From Diphasiastrum complanatum (lineage: Eukaryota > Streptophyta > Lycopodiopsida > Lycopodiales > Lycopodiaceae), in the NCBI GenBank assembly GCA_029204225.1, contig CM055110.1:18285501-18349500 (forward strand): 64,000 nucleotides of DNA. Reading direction: 5' to 3'. Positions 1 through 11,189 of this stretch are shown here, piece after piece (position 1 is the first letter of the stretch; the number at the start of each line of letters is the position of its first letter). The notes under the pieces were generated by a model. The model was not told where the DNA came from. It saw nothing but the letters and a program-made list of their open reading frames with translations, and did no database searches. Both the position numbers and the translations under genes were made by a program.

Positions 1-57
1 ACAGATCGGCTCCATCTGAGCTTAGTCGGAATCCTCGTAGGCAAAGGCATTCCAACA
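1..57 (-). mobile_element. Possible start of a Copia 3' LTR, cut by window edge
   Basis: Read on the minus strand, the segment begins TGTTGGAATGCC just after a purine-rich run (AAAAGAGAAAAAAATC), which is how a Copia polypurine tract and 3' LTR start look. It lies downstream of the RNase H relic on the same strand. The LTR end is outside the window, so this is inference. Confidence 0.35.
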
Positions 58-307
58 AAAGAGATTTTTTTCTCTTTTCCATTTCCATCAAAATTGGTCA
101 TTTCTCTTAAGAGTTCAATCTTGTGTAGAAAATGAATATAGTTTGAAACCCTCAATAGAATACATGCATTATGGAATATGTCAAAGTTATCAAAAAAAAT
201 TCTTCCTATTTTTGCATATCAAGGTGTAAAGTTGTCTCGTGCTCACATTTTTAAGTCTTGGGTCAAAAAAATTTGATCCTCAATTTTTTCGATCCTTTGT
301 TAAAACT

Positions 308-2360
308 TCAAATCTTCATACTTTTGTGTAGTTTTTTCAAATAAGTATGAACAAGTTTCAAGATGCTCATTACCAAATGGAATCGGTCTTGAGCATGAAT
401 TCCAACATAAAAATTTTTGATCTTCAGATTTAGTAGGTTGTTACATCTGAGATGATGCTCCTTTGTTAGAGCCTTGGTGAAGTAATCTACTGCCTGTAAC
501 TCTGTCCTGCAGTAAGCCAAAGAAATTTCCTTGCTTTGCACTTTCTCTCTAAGATAGTGATATCGATTTCGATATGCTTACTTTAAGAGTGGAATCTTGG
601 ATTCAAAAATAGTGCAATGGCACTTTGATTGTCACAGTAGAGGGTCGTTGGATGTGACTGCATCATTTCGATATCTGCAAGCATGTTCCTCCGCCAAATT
701 GCCTCCTTGGTGGCAGCTATGTATTCTGATTCTATGGGGGATAATGTTACTAAGGTCTGTTTCTAGCTGTTCCATGAAATTGGGCCTTGATTCAATGAGA
801 ACACAAATCCAGAGGTCAATTTTCTTGTGTCGATATCTCCTGCCCAATCTACATCATGTAGCCCTTTAGAATGCTGGCAGATTGGTTGCCTCCATAGCAA
901 ATGTAGAGGTGTTTTGTAGCTTGGACATACTTCGTGACTTTCATGAGAGCCTTTCAATGGACTGAACCTAGATCTAAAAGAAATTGGTTGAAAGACCTCA
1001 TTGAGTAAGCAAGGTTGGGTCGCATGTAGAGCATAACATACATCAATGAACCGATTATGGAGTGAAATGGATACTGCTTCATTTCCTCCTTCTCTGACTC
1101 GGATTTTGGATATTGCTCCTTTGACAGCTTCAAGATAGGGTCGAGTGGGAAGTGACCTGATTTGCACTCGGCCATTCCATATTTCTTCAACACATTGGTG
1201 AGGTATCTCTGATGGCTGATGAAAATCTGTATACTGGGTCGAATTCGAAAAATATGAATTTTGAGACAATAGTGTGCAAGACTCATATCTATCATCTTGT
1301 ATTCCTGTGCTAACAAGCATTTGGTATCTTTAACAAATTTAAATTGTTACTAAACAGTAATGAGTCATCAACATAAAGAATGATGATTATGAAGGAATCC
1401 GATACAAACTTAAAATAAACATTTGAGTCTGCCGAGTTTGGAATGAAACCACTCTCGATTAGAAATATATTTATTTTCCAGAAACCAGACTCTTGGAGAC
1501 TGTTTCAGACAATATAGAGCTTTTTGAATTTTACACACTAGGTGCTCCTTACCCTTTAGCTCATATCCTTCTAGCTAGGACATGTAGATCTCCTCTTCAA
1601 TGGTGCCATTGAGGAATGTAGTTTGGACGTCCATTTGGTGAACTTCAAAATTGGCTACAACTGCATAAGAAAGAAGTAAATGGATTGAAGCATGTTTTAC
1701 CACAGGACTGAAGGTTTTTGAATAATCCAGCTCTGGAATCTGGGAGAAGCCTTTCGCTACCAATCTGGCCTTGTATCGATTTATTTTCCCTTCAACATCA
1801 TACTTCACTTTGAACACCCACTTGCATGGGATCGTATTTCAATCCTTTGGCAGCTCAGTTACAGTCCACGTTTGATTCTCAATCAGAGAATTGAATTCTA
1901 CATCCATGGTTGCTTTCCACTGGTCATCATCAGGTGTTGACATTGCCTCATGAACTATGTTTGGTAATCAGAAAATAAAATGCTCCCCCTGTGCGGAAGA
2001 AATCTGCATTGGACCACAAAGGTCACTGTGTACAAGATCTAGCAAATCTCTAGAAGTATGAGCAATATCTAAAGTAAATGGACTTCTAGCATGGTTGTTG
2101 ATAATATAGCTTTCACATGGAAAATCGGATTTGCAAATAGAAGAAAGATCTTGTATTACGTTCTGACTTGACATTTGTTGGATACTCTTAAAGTCTAAAT
2201 GGCCTAGTCTGAAATGCCACAACAAATGATTTGATTCAAAAGTAGAAATAAGAGCTTGACTACTTGTAGAATAACAATGACTTAATTTGTAAAGATAGCC
2301 ACATCTTCTACCATAAGCTAGGACTTTCCTAGACTTGTCAAGAATAGTGCAACCCTCTGT
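308..2360 (-). pseudogene. Copia pol relic (GAG-pre-integrase, RT, RNase H) lacking the integrase core
   Basis: Minus-strand Copia polyprotein in broken frames. From 2360 down to 1968 is a GAG-pre-integrase domain (LWHFRLGH) ending at the first integrase block (LVHSDLCGPM). The rest of the integrase is missing: the sequence resumes at about 1960 with the start of reverse transcriptase (a SLIENQTW block), runs through KARLVAKGFSQ and QMDVQTTFLNG near 1600-1800, and has an intact YVDD catalytic box at about 1364-1375. RNase H follows (DTRKLTSGF, near 800-850), and its C-terminal LTKALT-like tail lies at 308-541. Several frameshifts and stops separate the blocks. It would have made the replication enzymes of a Ty1/Copia element and is now inactive. 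Confidence 0.9.
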
Positions 2361-2444
2361 ATCGAATTCGACCCTACGAATCAGTGATTCTGCTTATAGG
2401 AAGAAGATTCTTTGTAGGATTTATAATATACAGAACATTGGACA

Positions 2445-3083
2445 ACAACTTAACAACACCTCTCTGTCGAATTCTTCCATTTCACTCGAGCTTTTGGTAT
2501 GTACAGCTTGAATTCATCATGTCTCCTCCAAAACTTTTGCTTTGTATCATCGTTTTGCAAAAATTGATACTCCTTTATTCGTATGTATTATAAGGCATAC
2601 ATGAATGTAGAACCTATGTACAATTCGACCAAACCGAATGAGAAAACCTTAAACTTATCCTGGATTATGGCCCAACATAGACAATTCCTTCTGTTCTATG
2701 CTAAGTTGGTCCCATAACCAGAGACAATCCTCTTTTTTCCAAATGGTTTGGCAGTCCTCGAATGGAATGCTTATAGTGCCTGGTAGCATCAAATAATCCA
2801 AATGCCATTGCAATTCGAGGTTAAGATGTTGTGGACTACACTTCCAGAATCGTTCACAAAAAACTTTAAAACGATCTACACATACCTTCGACTAATTTTG
2901 TTTCAGTCGTTTGGTCTTCGGTAGCACATCAGCAACATCTTGAGAGAGGATATCTGTAGCCGACTTTTGGTCTTCGAGCTGCTGCTTCAGATCAGCGACC
3001 TCATTTTGAGGATCGGAGATCTTGATGCATGCTTCTGCGTACTCCAGATGGTCAGCCACCCCTGAACAATTCTGGGCTGCTTG
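2445..3083 (-). pseudogene. Coiled-coil ORF relic, possibly a third ORF of Gypsy-1
   Basis: Reading the minus strand by eye from 3083 gives one frame to about 2660 with a single TAG. It starts with a charged heptad-rich stretch (EYAEACIKI, DLKQQLEDQ) and passes into a Trp-rich globular segment (LELQWHLDYLMLPG, EDCLWLWDQLSIEQ). A second frame (KFWRRHDEFKLYIP) continues to about 2445. The family is not recognised. The upstream end is cut exactly where the Copia-A1 LTR begins at 3084. On the other side of A1, on the same strand, lies Gypsy-1, so this may be its displaced 3' portion. A similar heptad-rich segment follows the integrase of Gypsy-3 at 35821-36445. Both links are inference. Confidence 0.5.
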
Positions 3084-3226
3084 TGTTGGATTATTCTCCT
3101 TCTTACTAATCGACTAATCGGTTTTAACCCTCATCCATTGTTTATCCAGTTCTGAGGATTTTACCGTGTCTTCACACAGTCTACAGATTTACAAGTGTTT
3201 TAACATAATCTACAAAAATACATGGA
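3084..3226 (+). repeat. Left piece of the Copia-A1 5' LTR
   Basis: This matches, in reverse complement, the start of the Copia-A2 LTR (37511 downward), including the run CTAATCGACTAATCGG and the TGTTTATCCAGTTCTG block. Homology ends where Copia-B1 begins at about 3227. Confidence 0.85.
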
Positions 3227-5409
3227 GTTCAAAAACTAGAAAAGTCCCCATTTTTGGGTCCTTTGCACGTTTTGACCCAAACGAAAGGCTATAACCTCCA
3301 AACGAAGGGCACCCGGACTGTACCTACAAGTACGGTACAACAAAACAGAGTGATTGCAGTGGAGAAAGTGTTCGGAGTACGCCAGAAGTGGTTTCACCAT
3401 TCCACTGGGCACGTTGTTGGCAGTTGACGACTGAGTGCATTTCGGAAGGCGACACCGATTTGGCTTTTAAATTGGTGGAAAAGCGGCGAGTGGCCTGGTA
3501 AGAAAAAAAGTGCAGGTCATTATTTTCAACTTCTGACATCACTGTTGGCCTCGGCATATTGTTCTTAGCCTAAGGCAGAAGTTTCAAGCAGTTTTGCGAT
3601 GGCAAACATGGGAGAGTCCATTTTGAGTGAAAGTAGCAAATTGGACAAGATTTCCAACTATACAGTGTGGAAATTCAAAATGAAAAATATACCGATGGAG
3701 AAAGACGTGTGGGAAGTCGTCACAGGTGACGAGAGAAGGCCGCCAAATGAAGCAGACATCAAAGTGTTCGACAAAAAGATGAGGAAAGCTTTGACCTTCA
3801 TTAACTTGTCAGTGAAGGATCACATCATTACCCACATTTGTGATGCTATTACACCCAGACAGGCATGAGATGTGCTAAAGGAGTAGTGCGAGATGTCAAA
3901 TCCGTCAAGAATCATGTTTCTGAAGTCAAAGTTGAATAGTGCCCGCATGGAGCAAGGAGAGCACATCCAGACGTACATGACCAAAATCAAGACAATGAGA
4001 GATGAACTGCATTCTATTGGTGAGCGCATACGTGATGTGGAGCTGGTGCATTATGCATTATGCGGCATTGTAGAACCCTATCAGATGTTTGTGAGTGGAA
4101 TAGCATCAAGAGAAAGATTGCCAACCTTTGACGAGCTCACATGAATCTTGATGCAGGAAGAGCAATGACGAGAAATGGTGAAAGCTAGACTTCAAAATAC
4201 TGACGATCAGGCACTTGCGACACGCCAAAAACAAGGCAAGGGCAAGGGCAAGAAGAAGTCTAAGCAGCAATTTGCCAAGTCTCAGGAGGATGAGGGATCT
4301 TCCAGCAAAACTAAGAAGAAAGACAAGTGCTTCCATTGTGATAAAAAGGGCCATTGGAAGAGTGAATGTCGCAAATTCCTGGCAGAACAAGGCAAGGGGA
4401 AACCAAAACAAGCATGTAACCTTGTTGATGAGGGTGAGATTGAAGACTCTAGCATCTTCATATCTACATTGTCATCTAATCCAGATGATCAAGCATGGTA
4501 TAGTGACTTAGGAGCCACAAGACACATGACAGGTAACAAGAATTGGTTCAGTAGTTTAAAGGTGTTGGATAATGGAACATTTGTTTCACAAGCAAATGGT
4601 GAGGTGTGCATGATCAAGGGGATAGGCACAGTTTCAATCCAACTACCTGATGGCAAAAGCAGGATGATCAGATAGGTACTTTACGTACCAAGTTTGAAGA
4701 AAAATCTGCTTTCTGTTGGAGTCATTACTGATCAAAAGTTGAAAGTAGAATTCGCCCATGATCGTTGCTTTGTGAAGGATGCGAACCAAAAGTTTAAAGT
4801 CATTGCGGATGGAGTAAGAGAGCCCAATACAAAATTGTACAGGTTGAATGCTACAATCAAGGGGCAACATGGACTTGTATCGTCCATTCCTTCGCAAACT
4901 GAGTTGTGGCACAAGAGGCTTGGTCACTTGAACTTGGGAAGCCTCAATTTGATGAGAAAATTGGAGATGGTAACAGGATTGCCTACCATAGAAGATCACT
5001 TGAAATTGATGTGCGAATCTAGTGTATATGGGAAGCAGCATCGAGAGAAGTTCAATAAAGGGGGTGTTGCAAGAGCAAAGAACATCCTGGATTTAATCCA
5101 CATAGATTTATGCAGGCCTATGAGGACCATGTCCTTAGGTAAAGCCTTCTATTTCATGACCTTTATTGATGATATGTCACGTAAGACGTGGATCTACTCC
5201 TTGAAGAAGAAATTAGATGCATTTGATAACTTCAAGAGCTTCAAAAGTTTGGTCGAAAATCAGATAGGTACGAAGATCAAAGTCCTAAGATTAGATAGTG
5301 GAGGTGAGTATAAGTCTAATGACAATTTACGCAAGCTCATACTCCTGCTCTCAATGGTGTAGTTGAGCGCAAAAATCGTACGATTGTGGAAAGTGCCAGA
5401 TCTATGCTA
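3227..5409 (+). mobile_element. Copia-B1 segment lodged inside the Copia-A1 LTR
   Basis: Near-identical to 58387-60536 (Copia-B2). It has no LTRs and no visible target duplication. The left joint is a short overlap around GAGTTCAAAAAC, where both A and B could supply AGTT. The right joint follows CTATGCTA. Compared with Copia-A2, about 210 bp of the LTR is missing at this point. Confidence 0.88.
3599..5400 (+). pseudogene. Copia-B1 gag-protease-integrase pseudogene
   Basis: Gag starts at the ATG at 3599 and is interrupted by stops at 3866 (TGA), 3884 (TAG), 4142 (TGA) and 4165 (TGA), with another TAG at 4673. A zinc knuckle of the form C-x2-C-x4-H-x4-C (CFHCDKKGHWKSEC) lies near 4327. The aspartic protease motif reads D-L-G where active enzymes have D-S/T-G. 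GAG-pre-integrase (LWHKRLGH) is near 4903, and integrase begins at about 5090. A 37-bp deletion after GGEYKSND, relative to B2, shifts the frame before the last catalytic Glu. It ends at 5409 inside the integrase. Every one of these stops is also present in B2. Confidence 0.93.
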
Positions 5410-6183
5410 TAGTTTTGGTTCATTTATGCAGACAAAACGTTTACGGCCAATTTCACCGCTTATCAACAATCAATGACAAGGACCAGATGGATGCCAGCGG
5501 ATCACTAGCCAACTGGCGATCACAATTGATGACCTAATTTCTTGGTATAAATAGTTGTTCATATTCATACAGATCAATTCATTGAAAATCACAATTATCA
5601 GAAGCGTTTGAAAAGTTAGCTCTCTCTCTCTTGAGCCTGCGAGCTTGAACACTCCTGAGCATTCTAGCTCACTTCTTAGAGTTATTTTAGAGATTGCTAT
5701 TGTGCTACTGCTCATCAGCATTGCGCATTAATTCAGACTTTCATTTTTAGTTGTTCAGAGATAGCATAGAGTACATGGCTTTAATCCGCAACATATAGTG
5801 TACTCAATTACTTCTGTTTCGTTTTGAATCAATACTATTCTTTATTGCATTCAGTTTCATCTCAGACTGTATGCGTTTCTATATTTCTTCGCAACTAATT
5901 CGCGAACAATTCGCGACTAATTATTTGTCTGATAATCTTCAATACTTAATTGTTTGGCTATGTAATCACTATAGTACTGACAATTTCAAAGTTAGTTACT
6001 ATAAGTTCAAACGTGATTTCTATCACTATTGTCTTGTTTGAAATTGATAAGCATAGTCATGCATTGGAAAGATGAAGATAGTTTATTCTGCCATGAATGA
6101 AAGGTTTTCTTTCTAGACACACGAATTATTTTCATTCATTTCTTTTCGAGCTAGACCTATCTTCTGCATACCACTTTCCGACA
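5410..6183 (+). repeat. Right piece of the Copia-A1 5' LTR
   Basis: This resumes the LTR at a point matching Copia-A2 position about 37154 and ends CCGACA immediately before the primer site. A TATA-like GGTATAAATAG lies near 5543-5553. Short CTCTCTCT and AATTCGCGA-type repeats occur further on. Shared blocks with Copia-A2 include CGCTTATCAACAATCAAT and GATGCCAGCGGA. Confidence 0.87.
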
Positions 6184-6195
6184 TGGTATCAGAGC
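6184..6195 (+). other. Primer-binding site of Copia-A1 (initiator-Met tRNA)
   Basis: TGGTATCAGAGC directly follows the LTR terminus ACA. It is complementary to the 3' end of initiator methionine tRNA, the usual primer for plant Copia reverse transcription. Confidence 0.93.
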
Positions 6196-6390
6196 TCTTT
6201 CACTATTTATTTATCTGATTCCAATATGATATCAGCACGAAAGCTCTAATACTTCATATATCTTTCGCGATATCAAATTGATATCATACTCTTCAGTTCT
6301 TTTCAACCTTTCAGTATCAGAAAATTGATTTCTTATTGTTGGCATTACCACATCTTAGCATCATCAATACAATCGACAGACTAAGTTCCA

Positions 6391-7127
6391 GATGGATTCT
6401 TAAAGTAAACCCGGTTTTATCACAGACAAGTTGGATGGATCCAATTATTATTTATGGAAATTCAAGATGAAGACCTTGATAATTGCCAGCAAATTATGGG
6501 ATGTTGTTACAGATACAGAAGTAAAACCTGAAGATGACGACTCAAAGTGGAAATCGAAGGACGGTAAAGCTTTCGCGCTTATTATCCTCAATATATCAGA
6601 TACATAGATTGGACACATGGCTGAAGCTAAAATAACAAGAGACATTTGAGACATTTTGAACTCACTATATGATGTGAGGGACGTGATTACTAATTTACAT
6701 CTACAAAGGAAATTCTTCACATTCAAAATGTCTACTGGTGATTCTCTTCAGAGTCACATTAACCAGTTTAAGAATCTTTTGCAACAGATGGTCGTTGTCG
6801 GATCAGTCATAGATGATCAAGATGCAATTGTGACATTGCTTTCAAGCTTGCCCTCTACATATGAGAATTGGGTGATGATCATATCGACGCACTCAGATTT
6901 AACTCTTACTAGAGTTATCACTATCTTGTTACAAGAAGACAATAGAAGAAGTCAAGACATTTTGTCTACTTCCTCCTCTCAGGCTCTATTTGTCAACAAA
7001 GGCTCGAATCGACAAAAGCAGAAAAGCTCCAAGAAGGCTGCAACGAATCAAAAACAAACTCAAGGTCAAGAAGAATCATCGAATTCACAGTCGAAGAAGA
7101 AGATGTTTTGTAGGTATTTGTTGTAAA
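6391..7127 (+). pseudogene. Copia-A1 gag pseudogene
   Basis: The start ATG at 6391 is followed two codons later by a stop. The frame then continues with the Copia gag start (KLDGSNYYLWKFKMK), further stops near 6607 and 6648 (the second a TGA where gag families have Trp), and an open stretch from 6656 to 7126 with gag blocks such as LLSSLPSTYENWV and LLQEDNRRSQD. It ends in a Lys/Ser/Gln-rich tail before any zinc knuckle. The same protein, in the same order, is found at 39731-40103 on the minus strand. It would have formed the particle shell. Confidence 0.9.
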
Positions 7128-7395
7128 GTTACCTTCACAAGCCTTACTTCCGGTGCCAGTATTGTCCTCGGCGCCAACAGCGCCCCTGTTGCTCCCGGCG
7201 CCACTATGACCAGAATCCAGCCCGTGCCAAGTTCCTATGGCTGAAAATCTTTGATCGGTTCTAGCGAAGTCCAGAGAGCTCAGATCAATGTGCAATCACA
7301 CGATCTAGGCATGATTAAAGGAAGCCTCGAGATCAATAAATTCTAGAGAGATAAAATGACTTTCTAGAGAGAGAAAATCCTAGAGAGAGAAAACG
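7128..7395. other. Unassigned junction between Copia-A1 and Gypsy-1
   Basis: No coding signal is convincing. There is a GC-richer patch with repeated GGCGCC (7169-7205) and three imperfect TCTAGAGAGA repeats near 7343-7395, which look like LTR sequence. I could not match it to either neighbour. Confidence 0.4.
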
Positions 7396-9551
7396 TGCTT
7401 TACCAGCCTCAGGGCGAGCTCTCAACCGTCAAATTGTATATAAGTCTTACTAAATCCAAAAAGAAGATAATAAAAATTGGATAATAGTTCGCATGACCCA
7501 TAAACACATTAACTCCACAAATTGTTGTTGGCGGTGGCAATTCCACAATAACCTTGATTTTAGAATAGTCTGTGGCAATGCCATGTCTTGATATCACGTG
7601 TCCAAGAACAACTCCATGGGAAACCCATATCTGGGTCTGGATTTAAGAAAATTTAATACTTGCGACAACGTTCAAATACTTTTTCCAATCGATCCAGGTG
7701 GTCTGTATCTGTGTTATGGACTCCAAGGTCATCCAAGTAAATTTCAAGGAATTTTTGTAAATAATCTTTAAAAGCAAATTGCATTACTCTTTGGAATGAA
7801 CTTGGTGCATTATAGAGTCCAAACGACATTACTTTGTAAGCATAGGTGTCCCATTCTGTTGCAAAAGCTATTTTGTGATGATCTGTAGGTGCAATCTTGA
7901 CCTGGTTGTAACCACTAAATCCATCCAGAAAACTATAGGCTTCTGCTCCAGCAAGGTGGTCCAAAATGCTTTCAGTAAAAGGTAACGAAAAGTGATCCTT
8001 CCGCGTCATTTTGTTCAAGGCCTTGAGATTCACACAAATTCTCAATTTTCCATTCTTCTTAGGAACAATGACAACTGGTGAAACCCATTCGATATGTTCG
8101 ATATCATAAATGAAATCGGCATCAAGCAATCTCTGAAGCTCTTTCTTTATCAGATCCGCAACATTAGGATTATAGCAATAGAACTTTGTAACCTTTGGAA
8201 CTGCATCAGTTATTAAAGGTATAGTTTGTTCGATACCCTTGAGATCTTTATAAGTCCATGCAAAGCAATCTTGATACTTAATAAGCAACGTTCGTAGCGC
8301 TTGAAATTGTTCAAGATTAAGTTGTGATCCAACTTGCACAATCTTTTCTGGTTCTCCTAGTCCAGTAAGATTCATAGGCTGTGTGTAAACATCTTTCAAT
8401 TATGGCACTTGTTCTTCGGGTTCACGATGTGATTTTGGTAACATGATAACCACATCATCCAGTGTATATCGTTTAAAATGTTCAGGCATATCATGTTGGA
8501 CTCCATCTGCTTGTTCTTTGTCAAAAGGATTTGTCTTGGATCTTTGCTTAGCCTTCTTAGTAGGAATTGATCGTGGAGGTGATGACTTCCAAGAAGATAA
8601 ACTCTTCTTCGAAGGTGAAGACTTCCTAGACGGTGATGTCTTGCTAGAACTCTTACTTGCAGAATTATCCTTGACTTTTCCTTTGCCTTTATCCAATAAG
8701 GACGACACATTCTTTGAATCAATTCTTTGAGGAGGATTTGCATTTCAGGACCGTATTATAGTGTTGTTTGGCTTGTTTCTTCGTCATTGAACCTGTGATC
8801 CTGTCTTCCTTCAATATAACTACTTTTGGCGATTTTATTGTTGGTTTATCAGAAATATTATGCACTCCAAATCTGATCGGATCCATATGATTTAGAATAT
8901 GCTCATCAGTAAGTTCTACATTGTCATCATAAGTCAAGGCATGACTCACAGGAATGAGTTCGGATCTGGTATAGGCTCCGTTGATGTCCAAGTTACATTC
9001 AACACATTCAAAAGAAAAGTGATCGATGTATCTAAAGTTCGATCCAATAATGAAATCTCCCTCAAATCTGATTGATTATCTTGTTGACACATATAACCTG
9101 CTGTACAGTCAATCGTTGCAAGGGCTTGATTCCAATCGACAGTATCGGTTTGAGAGTCGTAATGAACTCCCAAAATTTTTAATGGTTGGTCATGATCCAT
9201 TGTTGATGAATCATCATTCTCTTTTTGAACCACTGGTTTGATAGTCCAATTTACAGAGTCAACCTTGACTGCACGTTCACGATTTTCAAAAGTGATTTTC
9301 CCGGTACCCCAGTTATGAATTACTTGCGCAACTCGTAACCATGGGAGTCCCAATAGGACTCGGTAAACATTTGGTGCTTCTAGTAAGTCCATTACTATGA
9401 AAGTAATGACAAACTGTATTCCAGCAATTTTGATAGGTATATCTTCAACCATTCCTCGCGGATGAACTGTCGTTTGATCAGCCAACTTAATGGAAAAAGT
9501 CGCAGGCTTTGTCTTTGTAAGGCCCCACTTTGCACATAGCTTTGTAGGCAT
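7396..9551 (-). pseudogene. Gypsy-1 protease-RT-RNase H pseudogene (Tat/Athila-like)
   Basis: Minus strand. Residues of a retropepsin-like region occur at 9551-8946 (KLADQTTVHPRGMVEDIP, VLLGLPWL). A Ser/Lys-rich linker follows (8708-8400), then a 248-codon reverse transcriptase ORF (8399-7653). The RT shows WVSPVVIVPKKNGK, FLDGFSGYNQVKIAPTDHHK, FGLYNAPSSFQRVMQ and the catalytic YLDD box (EIYLDDLGVH). A further ORF (7597-7409) carries the RT-RNase H connection (GHANYYPIF). The FSGYNQ and LYNAP wording is typical of the Tat/Athila branch of plant Gypsy elements. Stops fall between all blocks; gag, most of RNase H and integrase are absent. Confidence 0.9.
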
Positions 9552-10238
9552 TATCGTCTAGGTTCCGAATTCAATAGTCAAAAATCTTTAGTGAGTCATC
9601 GACAATTGCTCAAATATAAAACTTTGTAGTGATAAACGTAATCTGCACCAAAGAAAATTTTATAATCACCAGTTTTCAAAATTTGACAAAATTTTCATCA
9701 TCAACACCTTGACTCAAATTGAAATCTAATGTAATACCTAAAATCACTTGGGCATTTTTTTATTAGTGATAATAAAATGAGTACATCATAGCAAAAAACT
9801 AAATTAACAACACTTTAACTTTGTATTCATCATTTCTAGCATTCAAAAAGTCAATCTGGCACTAATGGTCAAATATAGCTATATACCATTTCAGTATACC
9901 ACTAATGGTCAAACAACCTAAAATTGGTCTAATTTATCGTCAAATAATCGGCGAACATTGGCAATTCCACAAGGGAGTGTGGTCCCCACACTAACGGATC
10001 AAGAATAATGTATCAACATCATAATAAAAACAAATAGTGGGCTCAACACACCATATAGTGTGATGGTAACCACTCTCCATATCAAAAACCAAGTCTAGGA
10101 CATCGATTAAGCCCTAGAACTCATCATCAAGAAAACATATTCAAAATATAACCTACAAAACATCCATCCATGTGTCTAAATAAAGAAATGCTCCCATTCC
10201 CATCAATATATTATAATGCCTATATATGATTTCATGCA
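9552..10238. other. AT-rich stretch with nothing identified
   Basis: No long frame, LTR terminus or repeat was recognised. A TATTATAATG-type AT-rich motif near 10208 is not enough to call a promoter. Confidence 0.5.
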
Positions 10239-10239
10239 T

Positions 10240-10270
10240 TGTTCACAGATTCTCGCTGAATCTGTGAACA
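10240..10270. repeat. Perfect 13-bp inverted repeat with 5-nt loop
   Basis: TGTTCACAGATTC is followed by TCGCT and then its exact reverse complement. It can form a hairpin on either strand. No neighbouring element explains it; it could be the folded end of a small DNA transposon or a chance palindrome. Confidence 0.9.
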
Positions 10271-10479
10271 CGGTCCTTTTTCGGTCTTTCTTCTTCTTTT
10301 TGTTTCTTCCGTTGGTTACAGTTCTTTACGGTTTGGTCCTCTTGTCAGAACGGTTTCCAAGTAGAAGTGTTTCTCAGATTACAATGTGTATTCCCAGCCT
10401 GTCAGTGGGGAGAGATGGATACATTACTCAGCTACATGCATATACAAGCCATGCAACCAATCCTAGCTCAGAATAGATC

Positions 10480-11160
10480 AACGTTTGGAATCAGGGAACA
10501 AAGCAATGACAAGATTAAGCTACTCAGCAAGAAACAAGAAACAAGAAAACTGGTTTCCTAACACTAGCAGCCCAAGTATCAAGAAACACCCATTTCTTGA
10601 TGCTTGGAATGCCCAAGAACAATCAAGGACAGAATTGTTAGGAAGTATGCAAATCAAATCCACAATCTTAGCCTCTATAGTTTACCTGCATGCTGAAACT
10701 ACAAAATCAAGAAACAAGAAAGTTAATCCATACCTATATTCCACAAAACAAGAAAGTAAGCAAGAAATCTAATTAATCCACAACACAAAAGAAAATCAGA
10801 ACATGCTCATAGAAATTTCACTCAAGAAGATTGCCATGAACAAGGAGCTTCACAATCATCAAGAACTCATGGAAGATCTTCTTTATTCACTCAAGAGCAA
10901 ATGACAATACAATCAAAGCTCCCTCACAAGAGGGGGGCCCTTAAATAAGCAAGAAGGCTACCCATGTGGAGCCCAAGTGACAATTCCACTGATTTGGAAA
11001 ATACAAGAGGAATTTTTCCTTCCACTAGAGGTCACCATCAAAAGGTGGCTCACTCTAAATTATTTAAGGGGGTCTATGCTTATTTACAATGCCTCGGAAA
11101 CATTACTAGCTCCTACATGGTTGTTCCTTCTCTGGGATTCACCATGTAGGCTCACATGAA
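10480..11160 (-). other. LTR- or promoter-like segment, minus orientation, no element assigned
   Basis: On the minus strand a TTATTTAAGGG motif (10937-10950) precedes CCCCCCTCTTGTGAGGGAGC and a short-period stretch rich in CAAGAAACAAGAAA, an arrangement like an LTR U3/R boundary. No TG..CA ends or primer site could be fixed, and the short ORFs here look like noise. Confidence 0.25.
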
Positions 11161-11189
11161 TAATAACTGTCACCCTAGCTAGTAATCCT

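Larger units (their letters stand above)
3084..7127 (+). mobile_element. Copia-A1: split 5' LTR, primer site and gag; pol and 3' LTR missing
   Basis: The element starts TGTTGGATTATTCTCC at 3084. Its LTR continues at 5410 after an inserted segment of Copia-B and ends at 6183, next to the primer-binding site. A gag relic runs to 7127, after which homology stops. The LTR and gag both match Copia-A2 on the minus strand at 36446-40103. Confidence 0.82.

Noticed and set aside
4106-4411. Minus-strand 101-codon hydrophobic ORF in Copia-B1 and its copy in B2
   Set aside because: It is the antisense of the Lys/Glu-rich gag linker; Leu/Phe-rich content comes from complementing those codons.
6184-6195. 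TGGTATCAGAGC sites as tRNA gene fragments
   Set aside because: All occur directly at LTR ends as primer-binding sites, and no tRNA cloverleaf surrounds any of them.
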